From Methanobacterium bryantii (GTDB lineage Archaea > Methanobacteriota > Methanobacteria > Methanobacteriales > Methanobacteriaceae): a DNA stretch of 64,000 nucleotides. Of the stretch, positions 18,489 to 27,540 are shown in pieces. Each line of letters opens with the position of its first letter. Position 1 is the first letter of the stretch. The translations under genes and the position numbers were made by a program. The DNA lies in contig NZ_LMVM01000038.1 of NCBI RefSeq assembly GCF_002287175.1, positions 124,001-188,000 of the forward strand. Direction: 5' to 3'. The notes beneath the pieces were generated by a model, which did no database searches, was not told where the DNA came from, and saw nothing but the letters and a program-made list of their open reading frames with translations.

Positions 18489-18695
18489 CTATAACCTTTT
18501 AACAGCTAATTCAACGTCTGATGCTTTGACGGTTTTCCTTCCAGCGTGTTTTGCGAGTTTAACAGCTTCTGAAGCTATTACTTCTCCTTTTTCTTCTAAA
18601 GCTTTAGCTAAAGCTTCCCTTGCGTCATCACTGACTCTTTCCGCACCAGCGTTTTTTATTATTCTTCCAATTGGAGCAATTGGTAATTCAGCCAT
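18489..18695 (-). CDS. Archaeal histone (HMf type)
   Basis: 68 residues starting MAELPIAPIGRIIKNAGAERVS, the classic histone fold of Methanobacteriales, ending in KHAGRKTVKASDVELAVKRL. Dimers and longer polymers wrap DNA. The frame extends to 18701 through a TTG, but the ATG at 18695 has GAGGTGAT at good spacing and gives the family N-terminus. A TATA box lies at about 18745-18757. Next to it is a 30-bp periodic array (18786-18930). Confidence 0.97.
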   Translation of the reverse strand: MAELPIAPIGRIIKNAGAERVSDDAREALAKALEEKGEVIASEAVKLAKHAGRKTVKASDVELAVKRL

Positions 18696-18744
18696 AAACA
18701 ATCACCTCATTTTTATTTGTTATTATAAAGTGTTCGAATACTCC

Positions 18745-18757
18745 TATATATATTTAT
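18745..18757 (-). promoter_or_regulatory. Probable TATA box of the histone gene
   Basis: Minus-strand ATAAATATATATA lies about 55 bases before the histone ATG. A start site 22-27 bases downstream would leave a leader of about 27 bases that contains the GAGGTGAT ribosome site. Confidence 0.55.
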
Positions 18758-18785
18758 CGTTTTTTTCTATGATTATTTGAAAATC

Positions 18786-18930
18786 TATATGGTTTTTGGC
18801 CAGTTGAAGTCGATCCATATGATAACTGGTCACCCTAATTTAAACCATATGATTTTTTGACCTACTTAACCAAATTATATGATACTTGCTCATGGAAACA
18901 TGAACACTATGATTTTGAGTGTACCAAAAA
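18786..18930. repeat. Five degenerate units at exact 30-bp spacing
   Basis: The core ATATGAT (or a one- or two-base variant) begins at 18787, 18817, 18847, 18877 and 18907, exactly 30 bases apart each time. Four of the five units also share a following (T/C)TGGYCA-like block. Read on the plus strand, one frame gives LYG, PYD, PYD, LYD and HYD every ten residues with one in-frame stop, so a decayed repeat protein is an alternative to a DNA-level array. Confidence 0.65.
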
Positions 18931-18988
18931 AGAATGGAAGAAAAAAATAAGTTAATTTTAGTTAAAAAAAAAGCTAGGGTGAAATTGA

Positions 18989-20185
18989 TTATCCCTGGCT
19001 TAAAATACGTGAAAGCTCGTTAATATCTGCATCTATTTCAACAGGTTTTACACACGCATCTATAGCAGTATTAGGGTCTTTTAATAAGTGACCAGTTACA
19101 ATACAGACTACCTGCTCATTTTTATCCACTTCACCATTTTCTACAAGCTTTTTAAGGCCTGCAATGGATGCTGCAGACGCCGGCTCTACCCCAATTCCCT
19201 CGGTTCTTGCAAGTAATTTTTGAGCGCTTAAAATCTCTTCATCAGTTACAGTTTCTGCAAAACCATTAGACTCATTTATTGCTCGAATAGCTTTTAAAGC
19301 ACTTACAGGTGCACCTATACGTATTGCAGTTGCAATAGTTTCAGGATTTTCAAAAGGAACAATATCTTTTTTATTTTCACGTATTGCCCTGACGATTGGC
19401 GCTGCACCTTCAGCCTGGATTCCGGTCATCATTGGCAGGTCTTCCATAAATCCCGCCCTGTGGAATTCATTAATTCCTTTCCATATAGCCGAGATGTTAC
19501 CTGCATTTCCAACCGGTAAAATAATCCTATCTGGCGATTTCCATCCAAGATCATCCACAATTTCAAATCCAATTGATTTTTGCCCTTCTAATCTAAATGG
19601 ATTTACTGAATTTAAAAGATATAATTTACCTTCAAGTGCGAGTGCAGTTACAGTTTCCAGGGCTTCATCAAAGTTACCTCTGATCGATAGAACTTCAGCG
19701 CCGTGGAACATTGCCTGAGCAAGTTTTCCAAGAGCCACTTTTCCAGAAGGTAAGAGCACTACACATCTTAATCCAGCTCTTGCTGCATAAGCTGCAAGAG
19801 ATGCAGATGTATTCCCAGTAGATGCACATCCAACAGTGCTTACTCCAAGTTCCATGGCTTTTGTTATTCCAACACTCATTCCCCTATCTTTAAAACTTCC
19901 AGTTGGATTTGAACCTTCTACTTTAACGTAAAGTTCTACGCCCAGTTCTTCACCAAGCTTATCACATTTACAAAATGGAGTTCCTCCTTCTTCAAGGGTT
20001 ACAATTCTAGCTGGATCTACAGGCATGAATTCCTTATATTTCCACATAGTAGATTTTCTGCAATTAAAAACATCTTTTGAAACATCAGGTTCACATGTGA
20101 CTTCCAATATTGAGCCGCATTCTTTACAGGTGTATATTATTTCACCTAAATCGTATTCTGCTCCGCAAGTTATACATTTTATCAT
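18989..20185 (-). CDS. thrC: Threonine synthase
   Basis: PLP enzyme that converts O-phosphohomoserine to threonine. The 398 residues begin with a zinc ribbon (CITCG and CKECG) followed by the PLP fold; the Schiff-base Lys is in NPTGSFKDRGM, and the phosphate loop is in PVGNAGN. A GGAGG site precedes the ATG at 20185. It appears to be a single-gene unit. Confidence 0.95.
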   Translation of the reverse strand: MIKCITCGAEYDLGEIIYTCKECGSILEVTCEPDVSKDVFNCRKSTMWKYKEFMPVDPARIVTLEEGGTPFCKCDKLGEELGVELYVKVEGSNPTGSFKDRGMSVGITKAMELGVSTVGCASTGNTSASLAAYAARAGLRCVVLLPSGKVALGKLAQAMFHGAEVLSIRGNFDEALETVTALALEGKLYLLNSVNPFRLEGQKSIGFEIVDDLGWKSPDRIILPVGNAGNISAIWKGINEFHRAGFMEDLPMMTGIQAEGAAPIVRAIRENKKDIVPFENPETIATAIRIGAPVSALKAIRAINESNGFAETVTDEEILSAQKLLARTEGIGVEPASAASIAGLKKLVENGEVDKNEQVVCIVTGHLLKDPNTAIDACVKPVEIDADINELSRILSQG

Positions 20186-20404
20186 AAATAGCCTCCAATG
20201 GGTTTGACCATTTTAGTCTGATTAAAGTAATAAAAACAACATATTACACAATCTATAATTGAATATAAAATTTCTAATTCTTAAATATTCCCATGGTATA
20301 AATAAACAATGAAAAAATACATAATTAATTAGTACTTTTTAAAATTTCACTGTTTTTTAAACTTAATTAAAATTTTCTCCATTAATCTAATCTCTTTTAG
20401 GTAT

Positions 20405-21136
20405 TCACTTCCATTTTGTGAGTATCTCGTCCCTGCTGAAAGTGGCCTTACTTATGTAAAATAAAGCTGCATCGATAATGAAGAGGGTTGCTGATATTAA
20501 AAATAGTGTGGTAATGCTAAGCGATATTGTATTTGCTACAATTAAGAAGTACACACCCATAAATGGTATAAACAAAAGAAATGCAAGTTGATTTGCAGTT
20601 CTCACATCATTAACCCTCGAAGATATAATAACATTTAGTTGAATGCTTAAAATAGATGAAAGGGGAACTGCCAGGAGCAGGATAAACACCATGCTCCAAT
20701 TAGGGAAGAAAAGATAACCAATAGCATTATACGTGAATGCATCTATAAGCACCATGAAAATAATAGAACTGACGTATATCACACAAATACATGGAAGGAA
20801 TGAAGCTATGGTCTTTCCAAATAAAAGTTCAGCGTCAGTTGTGGGCGTTGCCAGAAGCGGTTCTAAACTTTTCTCAATTTTCTCGCCTAAAATACTGTAC
20901 GATGCAAGGGTACTTGGAATGATATAAGCTAGTATAACATAGAAATATGAAAATGCATTCATCAATATTATAATTTCATCTGTCGGAGCATCTGGCCTAA
21001 TCATAAACTGGATAACCAGAGGTAAGCCAATTGACATTAAGAGAGGAACAACTATCAAAGAGTATATAATACGTTTCTTTCTACGGAATATGCTGAAGTC
21101 CTTGGTTGCGATAACCCACGATTTCCAGAGCTGCAT
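20405..21136 (-). CDS. ABC-2 type transporter permease
   Basis: 243 residues with about six hydrophobic segments, starting MQLWKSWVIATKDF, typical of ABC-2 permeases. The motif LGEKIEKSLEPLLATPTTDAELLFGK is the cytoplasmic loop seen in NatB-like exporters. It follows its ATPase without a gap and forms a two-gene exporter. The substrate cannot be inferred. Confidence 0.85.
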   Translation of the reverse strand: MQLWKSWVIATKDFSIFRRKKRIIYSLIVVPLLMSIGLPLVIQFMIRPDAPTDEIIILMNAFSYFYVILAYIIPSTLASYSILGEKIEKSLEPLLATPTTDAELLFGKTIASFLPCICVIYVSSIIFMVLIDAFTYNAIGYLFFPNWSMVFILLLAVPLSSILSIQLNVIISSRVNDVRTANQLAFLLFIPFMGVYFLIVANTISLSITTLFLISATLFIIDAALFYISKATFSRDEILTKWK

Positions 21137-22054
21137 TTAGTCTCCCCTCACAAATTTCAGGTAAGCATCTTCCAGAGTTGGACTTAACTTGGTAACATAT
21201 TGAACCTGACCACCAGCACGCACTATTACATCTACAACGGTTGGATTCTCTTTTTCAGGATTAAATAAGTCAATAATTAGCTTATTATCATTTGTTATAA
21301 TGTTTTTTAGAGGTAATTTATCTAATGCTCTTAGAATTTTATCAGTTATCTGTTCTAATTGAATTACTGTTTTATTTCCCCAAACTGATTCTTCTAATTT
21401 TTCAGGAGTATCTATCACCATCAGTTTAGTGTTGAATATTCCAATTTTGTCACATGTCCGCTGCGCTTCATCAAGATTATGAGTATTTATGAAGATAGTT
21501 TTCTTCTCCTTTTTCAGTTCAAGTATGAAATCCCGGACTGTCTTTGATGACTCAGGGTCTAAATTTGCCGTTGGTTCGTCCAGGAATAATATCTCAGGGT
21601 CATGGATAAGGGCGCGTGCTATGGCAAGTTTTTGTTTCATTCCTTTAGAAAATGTCCCAACTGCAGCATCTCTTTTATCCCAAAGCCCTAGCATCTTAAG
21701 AAAATGTTTAATATTTTCTTTTCTCTGAGTTTCTGTGCATTCATATAATTTCCCGTAAAAATCAAGGTTCTTATAAGCAGTTAAGTCATCATACAGGCTC
21801 ACATTTTCAGGAAGCAACCCTATGATTTTCCTGATCTTCAAGGAATCCGCATCATCACTTATATCATAACCTGCTATCCAGGCATCTCCACTGGTTTTTG
21901 ATATAAGGCAGCTGAGCATTCTCATTGTAGTAGTCTTTCCTGCACCATTTGGGCCCAGGAAACCAAATATCTCTCCTTGATCCACATGCAAGGTAAGATT
22001 ATCTACCGCAGTAAATGTGCCAAACTTCTTTGTAAGATTTTCCGCATCGATCAA
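21137..22054 (-). CDS. ABC transporter ATP-binding protein
   Basis: 305 residues: Walker A GPNGAGKTTT, Q-loop LLPENVSL, signature TFSKGMKQKLAIA, Walker B ILFLDEPTANLDP and the switch His in INTHNLDEA. The C-terminal ~80 residues form the extra domain common in NatA/CcmA-like exporters. It is paired with the permease downstream. Confidence 0.93.
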   Translation of the reverse strand: MIDAENLTKKFGTFTAVDNLTLHVDQGEIFGFLGPNGAGKTTTMRMLSCLISKTSGDAWIAGYDISDDADSLKIRKIIGLLPENVSLYDDLTAYKNLDFYGKLYECTETQRKENIKHFLKMLGLWDKRDAAVGTFSKGMKQKLAIARALIHDPEILFLDEPTANLDPESSKTVRDFILELKKEKKTIFINTHNLDEAQRTCDKIGIFNTKLMVIDTPEKLEESVWGNKTVIQLEQITDKILRALDKLPLKNIITNDNKLIIDLFNPEKENPTVVDVIVRAGGQVQYVTKLSPTLEDAYLKFVRGD

Positions 22055-22281
22055 AGTGCATCATCTCAATTTTATTTTTAAATGGATTTTTAACCATCAA
22101 AAATAAGAATATATGAATTTTCATGCAACTTATATTATGTAACCAAGTTGAAGTCTCCTTTTGATATATTTTTCTATTTTAGCCTTATATTCAGATAGTC
22201 CTTTAGAAAAGATCATGGAGTAACAGTTCAGAGAACCTAAACTCCAAAAAAAGTTAAGATATAAAATTAGTCCAATATGCA

Positions 22282-22932
22282 TTAAATTATGCCTTTAACA
22301 TAAGATGCCCATGCAATGGTAAAATTAGCCTCAATGATTGCTGCAATAAAGATTAACACTGCTGCAATTACAAATAGGACCAGAGATTCTTTAAATTCAT
22401 CATAATTTATATTTAATATCTGCCCTATTTGGTCTCCTACTGGCATGTACTTTTTCATATGGGTCAGGTCACTTATAATGTGAACAATACAGCTTGCAAG
22501 CCTGAAACCAGCTGCACCTGCTATGATAATACCTGCAATCTCAAACACGCCGTGAGGGAGAGTATAAAGTATGAAGTCACCAATAACAAACTTTGAAGCG
22601 GCATATCCAATAAAAAGTCCATTAAATACTAAATAAACCAGTGAAACTACACCAAATATAATTCCCCCAGCATAGATAAAAAATGCAATTTTAATATTAT
22701 TTGCAAATATAGAAAGCGTGGTAAGTTTTATCTGACCGTTATTTACACCTTCTTTAAGAGATTTCAAAGTACCTGACAAGAGATGATCCATTACTCCTGA
22801 TAAAAAATAGCCTGCAAACATAGACGCGAAAAATATGAATGCTGATGCTATCAAGAACATTTCGTTTCGTTTATATAAACCAGTGAAAAATCCATGATAT
22901 TTTTCTTCATTTGAAAATCTTTTTTCTAACAT
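22282..22932 (-). CDS. SpoIIM-like (stage II sporulation protein M family) membrane protein
   Basis: 216 residues with five or so membrane segments and the family stretch YTLPHGVFEIAGIIIAGAAGFRLA. Archaeal members have no link to sporulation; the function is unknown. The start overlaps the stop of trpS by seven bases, so the two genes are coupled. The 227 bases upstream of the ABC genes and downstream of this gene hold nothing recognisable. Confidence 0.8.
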   Translation of the reverse strand: MLEKRFSNEEKYHGFFTGLYKRNEMFLIASAFIFFASMFAGYFLSGVMDHLLSGTLKSLKEGVNNGQIKLTTLSIFANNIKIAFFIYAGGIIFGVVSLVYLVFNGLFIGYAASKFVIGDFILYTLPHGVFEIAGIIIAGAAGFRLASCIVHIISDLTHMKKYMPVGDQIGQILNINYDEFKESLVLFVIAAVLIFIAAIIEANFTIAWASYVKGII

Positions 22933-24032
22933 TTGGGTTCCCTATCCAGTATTTTTTGAGCTTTTTCCTTTGCTTCTTCTCTTTTATGAGAGAATTCTTC
23001 AAAGAAATTTTTCATCATGCTTGCTGCATTCTTCTTACACTCACCACACATAATGCTGCCGTTTTTGCATGATTCACGTAGCTCTTCAAGTTTTTTCTCG
23101 GACGGCTCCAGGTGATATACTAACAATTCAAAAACAGTACAGTCCTCTGGAACTCCACCTAACTTACGCTGTTCCTCTAAACTTTCTCTACCACCAGATT
23201 TAGCTGATTTAACCTTTTTTTCCACTTCTTTAGGTGAATCACTTAAAAATATGGCGGATTTAGGTTTACTGCTTGACATCTTATCTCCAGTAAGTCCTGT
23301 CATAAACCTGTGATAAGTCGAGGAAGGGGACATAAAGTTAAATTTACCTTTAAACCGTTCTGCAATGTCTCTTGTAAGTCTTATATGAGGATCCTGATCT
23401 GGCCCTACAGGCACTACAGTTGGCTTTGGACCACCGCATTCTTCAGTTTGAGGGAGAAGAATGTCTGCAACCTGAATCAGTGGAGCATACATATGGGCAA
23501 TATTGGTGCTCCCTGAAAAGCCATAAATAGCCCTCATTTCATTAAAATTAACCTTTTTTGACAAAATATATGCAAGATCTCCAAGATTACGATTTTCTGA
23601 CTGGAGATATACGTTTACATTTTCTTTTTCAAGATCCAAACCAAGAGCTATATAATTTGTGATATACTCATAAATTGCAAGTTCTCTTGAGGCTTCAAAA
23701 TCAATTCCCCTCGCAGAATAAGCTTCCATATCTGCTATAGGGATGTAAATATCTGCCCCTTTTTTTTGATACCATATAAGCTGATCCACGATCATCTTAT
23801 GGCCTATATGCATTTTTCCACTAGGCATCATCCCACTTACAACAGCAAAATCACTTCCTTCCCTCATTGATTTAAGTATTCTCCCATAATCTCTCTGTCC
23901 AAAAATTATGTTCCTCTGCATTAAGTGATGAGGATTATTTATCTCTTCTTTTAAATTCCCAAAGGGTTTAATTCCAAACTGTTTTGTAAGTTTTTCATAA
24001 TCGATGATTGCTGAACTCCATGGATCTATCAA
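22926..24032 (-). CDS. trpS: Tryptophan--tRNA ligase
   Basis: Class I synthetase of 368 residues. The HIGH-like signature is GKMHIGHK and the KMSKS loop is GDKMSSSKP. The archaeal/eukaryal type is shown by VPVGPDQDPHIRLTRDIA and EECGGPKP. A pair of cysteines (CGECKKN) lies near the C-terminus. The start is TTG at 24032 with AGGTGATC just upstream. It is coupled to the SpoIIM-like gene. Confidence 0.94.
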   Translation of the reverse strand: MIDPWSSAIIDYEKLTKQFGIKPFGNLKEEINNPHHLMQRNIIFGQRDYGRILKSMREGSDFAVVSGMMPSGKMHIGHKMIVDQLIWYQKKGADIYIPIADMEAYSARGIDFEASRELAIYEYITNYIALGLDLEKENVNVYLQSENRNLGDLAYILSKKVNFNEMRAIYGFSGSTNIAHMYAPLIQVADILLPQTEECGGPKPTVVPVGPDQDPHIRLTRDIAERFKGKFNFMSPSSTYHRFMTGLTGDKMSSSKPKSAIFLSDSPKEVEKKVKSAKSGGRESLEEQRKLGGVPEDCTVFELLVYHLEPSEKKLEELRESCKNGSIMCGECKKNAASMMKNFFEEFSHKREEAKEKAQKILDREPKC

Positions 24033-24119
24033 TTGATCACCTAATTAAATTGAATATTAATATTTAATAATTTATTTTCATTTTATACATGAATAATAAA
24101 ATTTGCATAGTCATATAAT

Positions 24120-24417
24120 ATTATAACTCCTTTTATAAAAACATCACTGGAAATAGTTATGGCTCCCATTCTACAATTCCAAACACTCTAATTAAATTAA
24201 ATATCATCCCGCTATACTTTTATAATAATGAATATGGTTATAATTCACTTTATAAAAATCACTGGGAAATTGGTTTATGTTTGTCCATTCTACAGTTCAA
24301 CGTATCTCTAAACGATGTAATTTTATAACTATACACTTATCACAAATAAATAAAAGTTGTGGTTATCATTTTAAAAAAATATCACAAGAAAACTTATGGT
24401 CTTGTCCATTCCACATT
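24120..24417. repeat. Tandem degenerate copies of the endA 3' end
   Basis: The block around CCATTC(T/C)ACA occurs at 24166, 24285 and 24406, about 120 bases apart; the last copy is the C-terminal coding end of endA. Each is preceded by a similar string (TATAAAAA/TATAAAAAT, ATCACTGG, GTTTATG or equivalents). The unit has drifted, with roughly 50 bases recognisable per copy. This accounts for most of the 360-base gap after trpS. Confidence 0.6.
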
Positions 24418-24897
24418 ATAATAAGTAATATCGTTTTCTTCGTCAACCACAGCAAATAAAAGCTTTTTATTAACTCCATGAGCTACTCTTACATAACTTG
24501 AAAAATCAGATATCCGTATTTCATAATCCTCTGATGCTACTTTTACAAGAAAATCTGAGTGACCATCTCCAGGAGATTTCCCTCGCTCATAAAGCCTAAA
24601 CTCAGAGCCGTATTTAAAGCCTGTCTTTACAACGTAGCCCCTGTTTCGAAGATCCCTGAAAACTATATATTTTGAGAATAGATCTTCTTTACGGATTATT
24701 TGAAACATTTCATCAAGTGGTACTTCTTTACCATCCTTTAAAATGCTTATTCTTTCATTTTCAGCCAGGTAAAGTGCCTCAATTAGTGAAAGTTGCAATC
24801 CTTCTTCACTCATGTTTCCATAATGACTTTTCTCGTGGAGTTTTGTCCCTTTTTTGTCTTTAATTATGACTACATTTTCGGATAGCTCTGCATCCAT
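24394..24897 (-). CDS. endA: tRNA-splicing endonuclease, homodimer/tetramer type
   Basis: Cuts introns from pre-tRNA at bulge-helix-bulge motifs. The 167-residue form has the catalytic triad Tyr103 (FRLY), His113 (GHSDFLV) and Lys144/145 (GVNKKLLF), plus KYGSEFRLY. The frame runs to 24942, but the ATG at 24897 has AGGTGA five bases upstream and gives the typical length. It follows the hexuloisomerase gene by 28 bases. Its 3' end is repeated in degenerate form downstream. Confidence 0.93.
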   Translation of the reverse strand: MDAELSENVVIIKDKKGTKLHEKSHYGNMSEEGLQLSLIEALYLAENERISILKDGKEVPLDEMFQIIRKEDLFSKYIVFRDLRNRGYVVKTGFKYGSEFRLYERGKSPGDGHSDFLVKVASEDYEIRISDFSSYVRVAHGVNKKLLFAVVDEENDITYYNVEWTRP

Positions 24898-24925
24898 TTT
24901 TTTCACCTGCAAGTCCATAAGAAGA

Positions 24926-25510
24926 TTATTCAATTGTAGCATGTCTTCTCTTTAGATCAATTTCTTTTTTACCGAGACGAGCCATAAACTCCGCTATAAG
25001 CCCATCAAGAAATAGATGAGTACTGTCTTCAAAAAGAGTTCCCATAGGAGTTAAATCATCATACTGCCCCTTTAAAACATTTGAAGTATAATGTTTCCAT
25101 GGTTCCTTAGTTTTACTGTCTATATTTATTATAATATCCAGACTTTCAGTCAATGTAGATTCCATATTTCCAGTTATCCCAATAACTTTAGCATTGGCTT
25201 CTTTTGCTGCTTTCCCCGCAAGTGTAACTGTTTTAGTTTCTCCAGAACCAGATATGGCTATTAAAGAATCCACATCCCTAATTGCAGGAGTTGTAACATC
25301 CCCAACCACATAAACTGTAAATCCAAGGTGCATCAACCTCATTGCAAACATTTTTCCCACTAATTCGGACCTTCCAGTACCTACAATAAATACACTGTCT
25401 GAATTTACAATTGTATCTATCATCTTAGAAACTTGTTCTTCATCGATTCTTTCTATAACTTTAAGTGCATGTGTTGTTATTTCTTTAGCTGTTTTTTTTA
25501 CGTATTCCAT
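24926..25510 (-). CDS. hxlB: 6-phospho-3-hexuloisomerase
   Basis: 194-residue SIS-domain protein. Seen are GTGRSELVGKMFAMRLMHLG, the sugar-phosphate loop AISGSGETKTV, and the C-terminal PMGTLFEDSTHLFLDGL. It interconverts hexulose-6-phosphate and fructose-6-phosphate, used in archaea for ribose-phosphate formation by the reverse ribulose monophosphate route. No hexulose-phosphate synthase gene is adjacent. A general sugar-phosphate isomerase of the same fold remains possible. Confidence 0.85.
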   Translation of the reverse strand: MEYVKKTAKEITTHALKVIERIDEEQVSKMIDTIVNSDSVFIVGTGRSELVGKMFAMRLMHLGFTVYVVGDVTTPAIRDVDSLIAISGSGETKTVTLAGKAAKEANAKVIGITGNMESTLTESLDIIINIDSKTKEPWKHYTSNVLKGQYDDLTPMGTLFEDSTHLFLDGLIAEFMARLGKKEIDLKRRHATIE

Positions 25511-25692
25511 CTTTATTCCCTGTTTAATTTAGTTATTACTATTAAATCCAAGTATTTTACCTGCCAACCTGCAACCATTTATTTGCTGGTTGATCAGGAA
25601 TACCATAATTAAAAGCACTGCTATTTGTACCTACAAACCTAATGTTGATTAAAATTTTTTAATTTTTTGATAATTAATTAAAAACACTGAAC

Positions 25693-26361
25693 TTAAAGCC
25701 CAGTTATTCTTAAACCTGCAAATTTAATTTTATTTCGAATATTAAGATTTATAAGTAGTGGAGTTAGTTTTTCAACCATTCTTGCATTTTCAAGCGGGCC
25801 ACAATCTACAGATCTTATTTTTGGAATCTTTTCTGCAAGTGTCATCACTGTTTTTCTAGCTTCTTCATCATCACCAGATACAAGACAGTCGCAGTCTACA
25901 TCCCTTTTAACGTTTAATAAACTTGGAGCACTTATATTGTTAAAAGCAGAAACTACCCTGGCGTCTGTATTTTCAAGTAATTCAGCAGTTCTCTCAGCTG
26001 CAGAACCCTGCCATACATCCACATATCGTGTTGGCCTGCCTCCTAAACAGCCGTCCAATGGAACTGTTGCATCAATAACTATTTTATCCCCAATGAATTC
26101 TTTTATACTTTTAAGGGTTATTATTTGAGCCTGTAGAGGCACTGTTAGCAGTATAATATCTCCTTCTTTTGCTGCATCCACATTAGTTGAACCGCAGATA
26201 TTTGAAACTTCACCTTCTAACATTTCTTTTACAGTGTTTACAGCACTCTCTGCCTTTTTTGCATCTCTCGACCCAATTATAATATCTTCGCCTGCTTTCA
26301 CGAACCTTAACGCTAAACCAAGTCCCTGATCTCCTGTTCCACCTATTATTGCAATTTTCAT
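25693..26361 (-). CDS. npdG: F420H2:NADP oxidoreductase
   Basis: 222 residues. The NADP-binding motif GGTGDQGLGLALRF opens the protein, IIIGSRDAKKAE follows, and the C-terminal half has the GPLENARMVEKLTPLLINLN signature. The enzyme transfers hydride between reduced coenzyme F420 and NADP, supplying NADPH for biosynthesis in methanogens. The frame extends to 26454, but the ATG at 26361 with GGGAGATC upstream is the true start; the extension covers the promoter. Confidence 0.93.
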   Translation of the reverse strand: MKIAIIGGTGDQGLGLALRFVKAGEDIIIGSRDAKKAESAVNTVKEMLEGEVSNICGSTNVDAAKEGDIILLTVPLQAQIITLKSIKEFIGDKIVIDATVPLDGCLGGRPTRYVDVWQGSAAERTAELLENTDARVVSAFNNISAPSLLNVKRDVDCDCLVSGDDEEARKTVMTLAEKIPKIRSVDCGPLENARMVEKLTPLLINLNIRNKIKFAGLRITGL

Positions 26362-26423
26362 AAAAAGATCTCCCTTTTGCCTAAATTTACACCTTAAAAA
26401 AGGATAATTGTTTTTATGTTTAA

Positions 26424-26437
26424 CTTTATAAAAACCT
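26424..26437 (-). promoter_or_regulatory. TATA box of npdG
   Basis: Minus-strand GGTTTTTATAAAGT about 65 bases before the npdG start, with A-rich sequence (GAAAAA) as a possible BRE just upstream. The predicted leader is about 40 bases. Confidence 0.55.
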
Positions 26438-26675
26438 TTTTCTAAATAGTACAATAATCAATTTTTAGATATAACTCCCTGAAAGAGATAATATTTTGAT
26501 TCAACTTATTTAAAGACAGAAATTAATACCAACTGAAAATATAAAACGATTCTATTACAGTTGAAGCTAAGTCAAGAAGTAAATTAAACACAAATCAAAA
26601 TTAAAATTTAATCACGAGTAAATCTAGATAAATAACTATATAAGCTATTTCATAAATGTGAATGATTCACTGCAT

Positions 26676-26898
26676 TTATTTTTTTATAAAATCCCCTAAT
26701 AAATTATTTATTTCAATTTCTTCTTCCAGTGATTCTTCTTTATACTCATTGATACGTACCCATATGAAGTTCTTTTGAACAGCAAAAATAATGTCACTTG
26801 TCCATCAATATTTTAGCAAATTCATTAGTGTCTTCCTGGTTTTTAAGATGTATATACCTTGTATAAATAATTGTTAACAGTTCATTCTCTACTTTCAT
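26676..26898 (-). pseudogene. Small hypothetical gene with a frameshift
   Basis: An ATG at 26898 begins MKVENELLTIIYTRYIHL and runs to ILMDK, where the frame stops. One base out, the text continues DIIFAVQKNFIWVRINEYKEES to a stop at 26676. Together they would make a ~74-residue protein with even codon usage. I do not recognise a family. The rest of 26455-27032 is AT-rich with no other gene. Confidence 0.4.
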
Positions 26899-27032
26899 AA
26901 CATTTTATTATATTTGTAATATTTAGTTATAGTATCTTAAGAAAAACTTATCATTACTTTTCAAATGCTCTACCACAACCCCTGATACTATCTTTAACCT
27001 TATAATAGATTGCATTAAAGGAGGTCCACAAC

Positions 27033-27434
27033 ATGCGATTTAGCGTTATTAAATATGAAGAGGAAAAAACAGCTTACTACAACCCCAAAGCCTTTTATAG
27101 GGATGAAAACATGATTATATTCCCTTTTGAAGAATTTGACAACTTCTATAATGAAATGGTACAGAATTTAAATGTTGTTAAAAATATTTTAAACGAGGCT
27201 CTAAGTTCCGACTCACCCCATCCTCCAATAAGAGATTTAGAACGAGTAGAAGACTGGATAAACCTTATATCAGAAGATGTGGACCTCCTACTTAAATTTA
27301 AAATGCAAAGTACACTTGGATCCTTCAGGAGCAGGAATTCAGCCAGAACTAAACTTTCATTCAGAAACCCCCCGATAGAAAGTACCCTTCCAACATGCCC
27401 TAAAGAAGAGATTCAGTGTCTAATGGGATTATAG
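27033..27434 (+). CDS. Hypothetical protein, 133 residues
   Basis: A perfect GGAGGT site six bases before the ATG supports translation. The protein is soluble, acidic in its first 100 residues (FPFEEFDNFYNEMV, VEDWINLISEDVDLLL), with a polar C-terminal tail rich in Ser, Arg and Pro. I do not recognise the family. It stands alone on the plus strand and converges on the sugar isomerase gene. Confidence 0.65.
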   Translation: MRFSVIKYEEEKTAYYNPKAFYRDENMIIFPFEEFDNFYNEMVQNLNVVKNILNEALSSDSPHPPIRDLERVEDWINLISEDVDLLLKFKMQSTLGSFRSRNSARTKLSFRNPPIESTLPTCPKEEIQCLMGL

Positions 27435-27443
27435 GACGAGATT

Positions 27444-27520
27444 GAACTTGCAAATTGTTTAAAATATATGCAAGTTCATGATCCAAATCCATTTAACTTT
27501 GAATAGTTTAAAATTCAAAG
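27444..27520. terminator. Paired inverted repeats between convergent genes
   Basis: GAACTTGCA (27444-27452) pairs with TGCAAGTTC (27469-27477), and CTTTGAAT (27497-27504) with ATTCAAAG (27513-27520). They fill the space between two convergent stop codons, which fits a two-way transcription end. Confidence 0.45.
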
Positions 27521-27540
27521 AATTTAAAAATAGAACGAAA

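Noticed and set aside
18720..18745. tRNA T-loop from a GTTCGAAT string
   Set aside because: The string is in the histone leader and no acceptor or anticodon stems can be drawn around it. No tRNA was found in the window.
18786..18930. CRISPR-like array with 30-bp period
   Set aside because: Only a seven- to sixteen-base degenerate core is shared, and spacing leaves no room for normal repeats and spacers.
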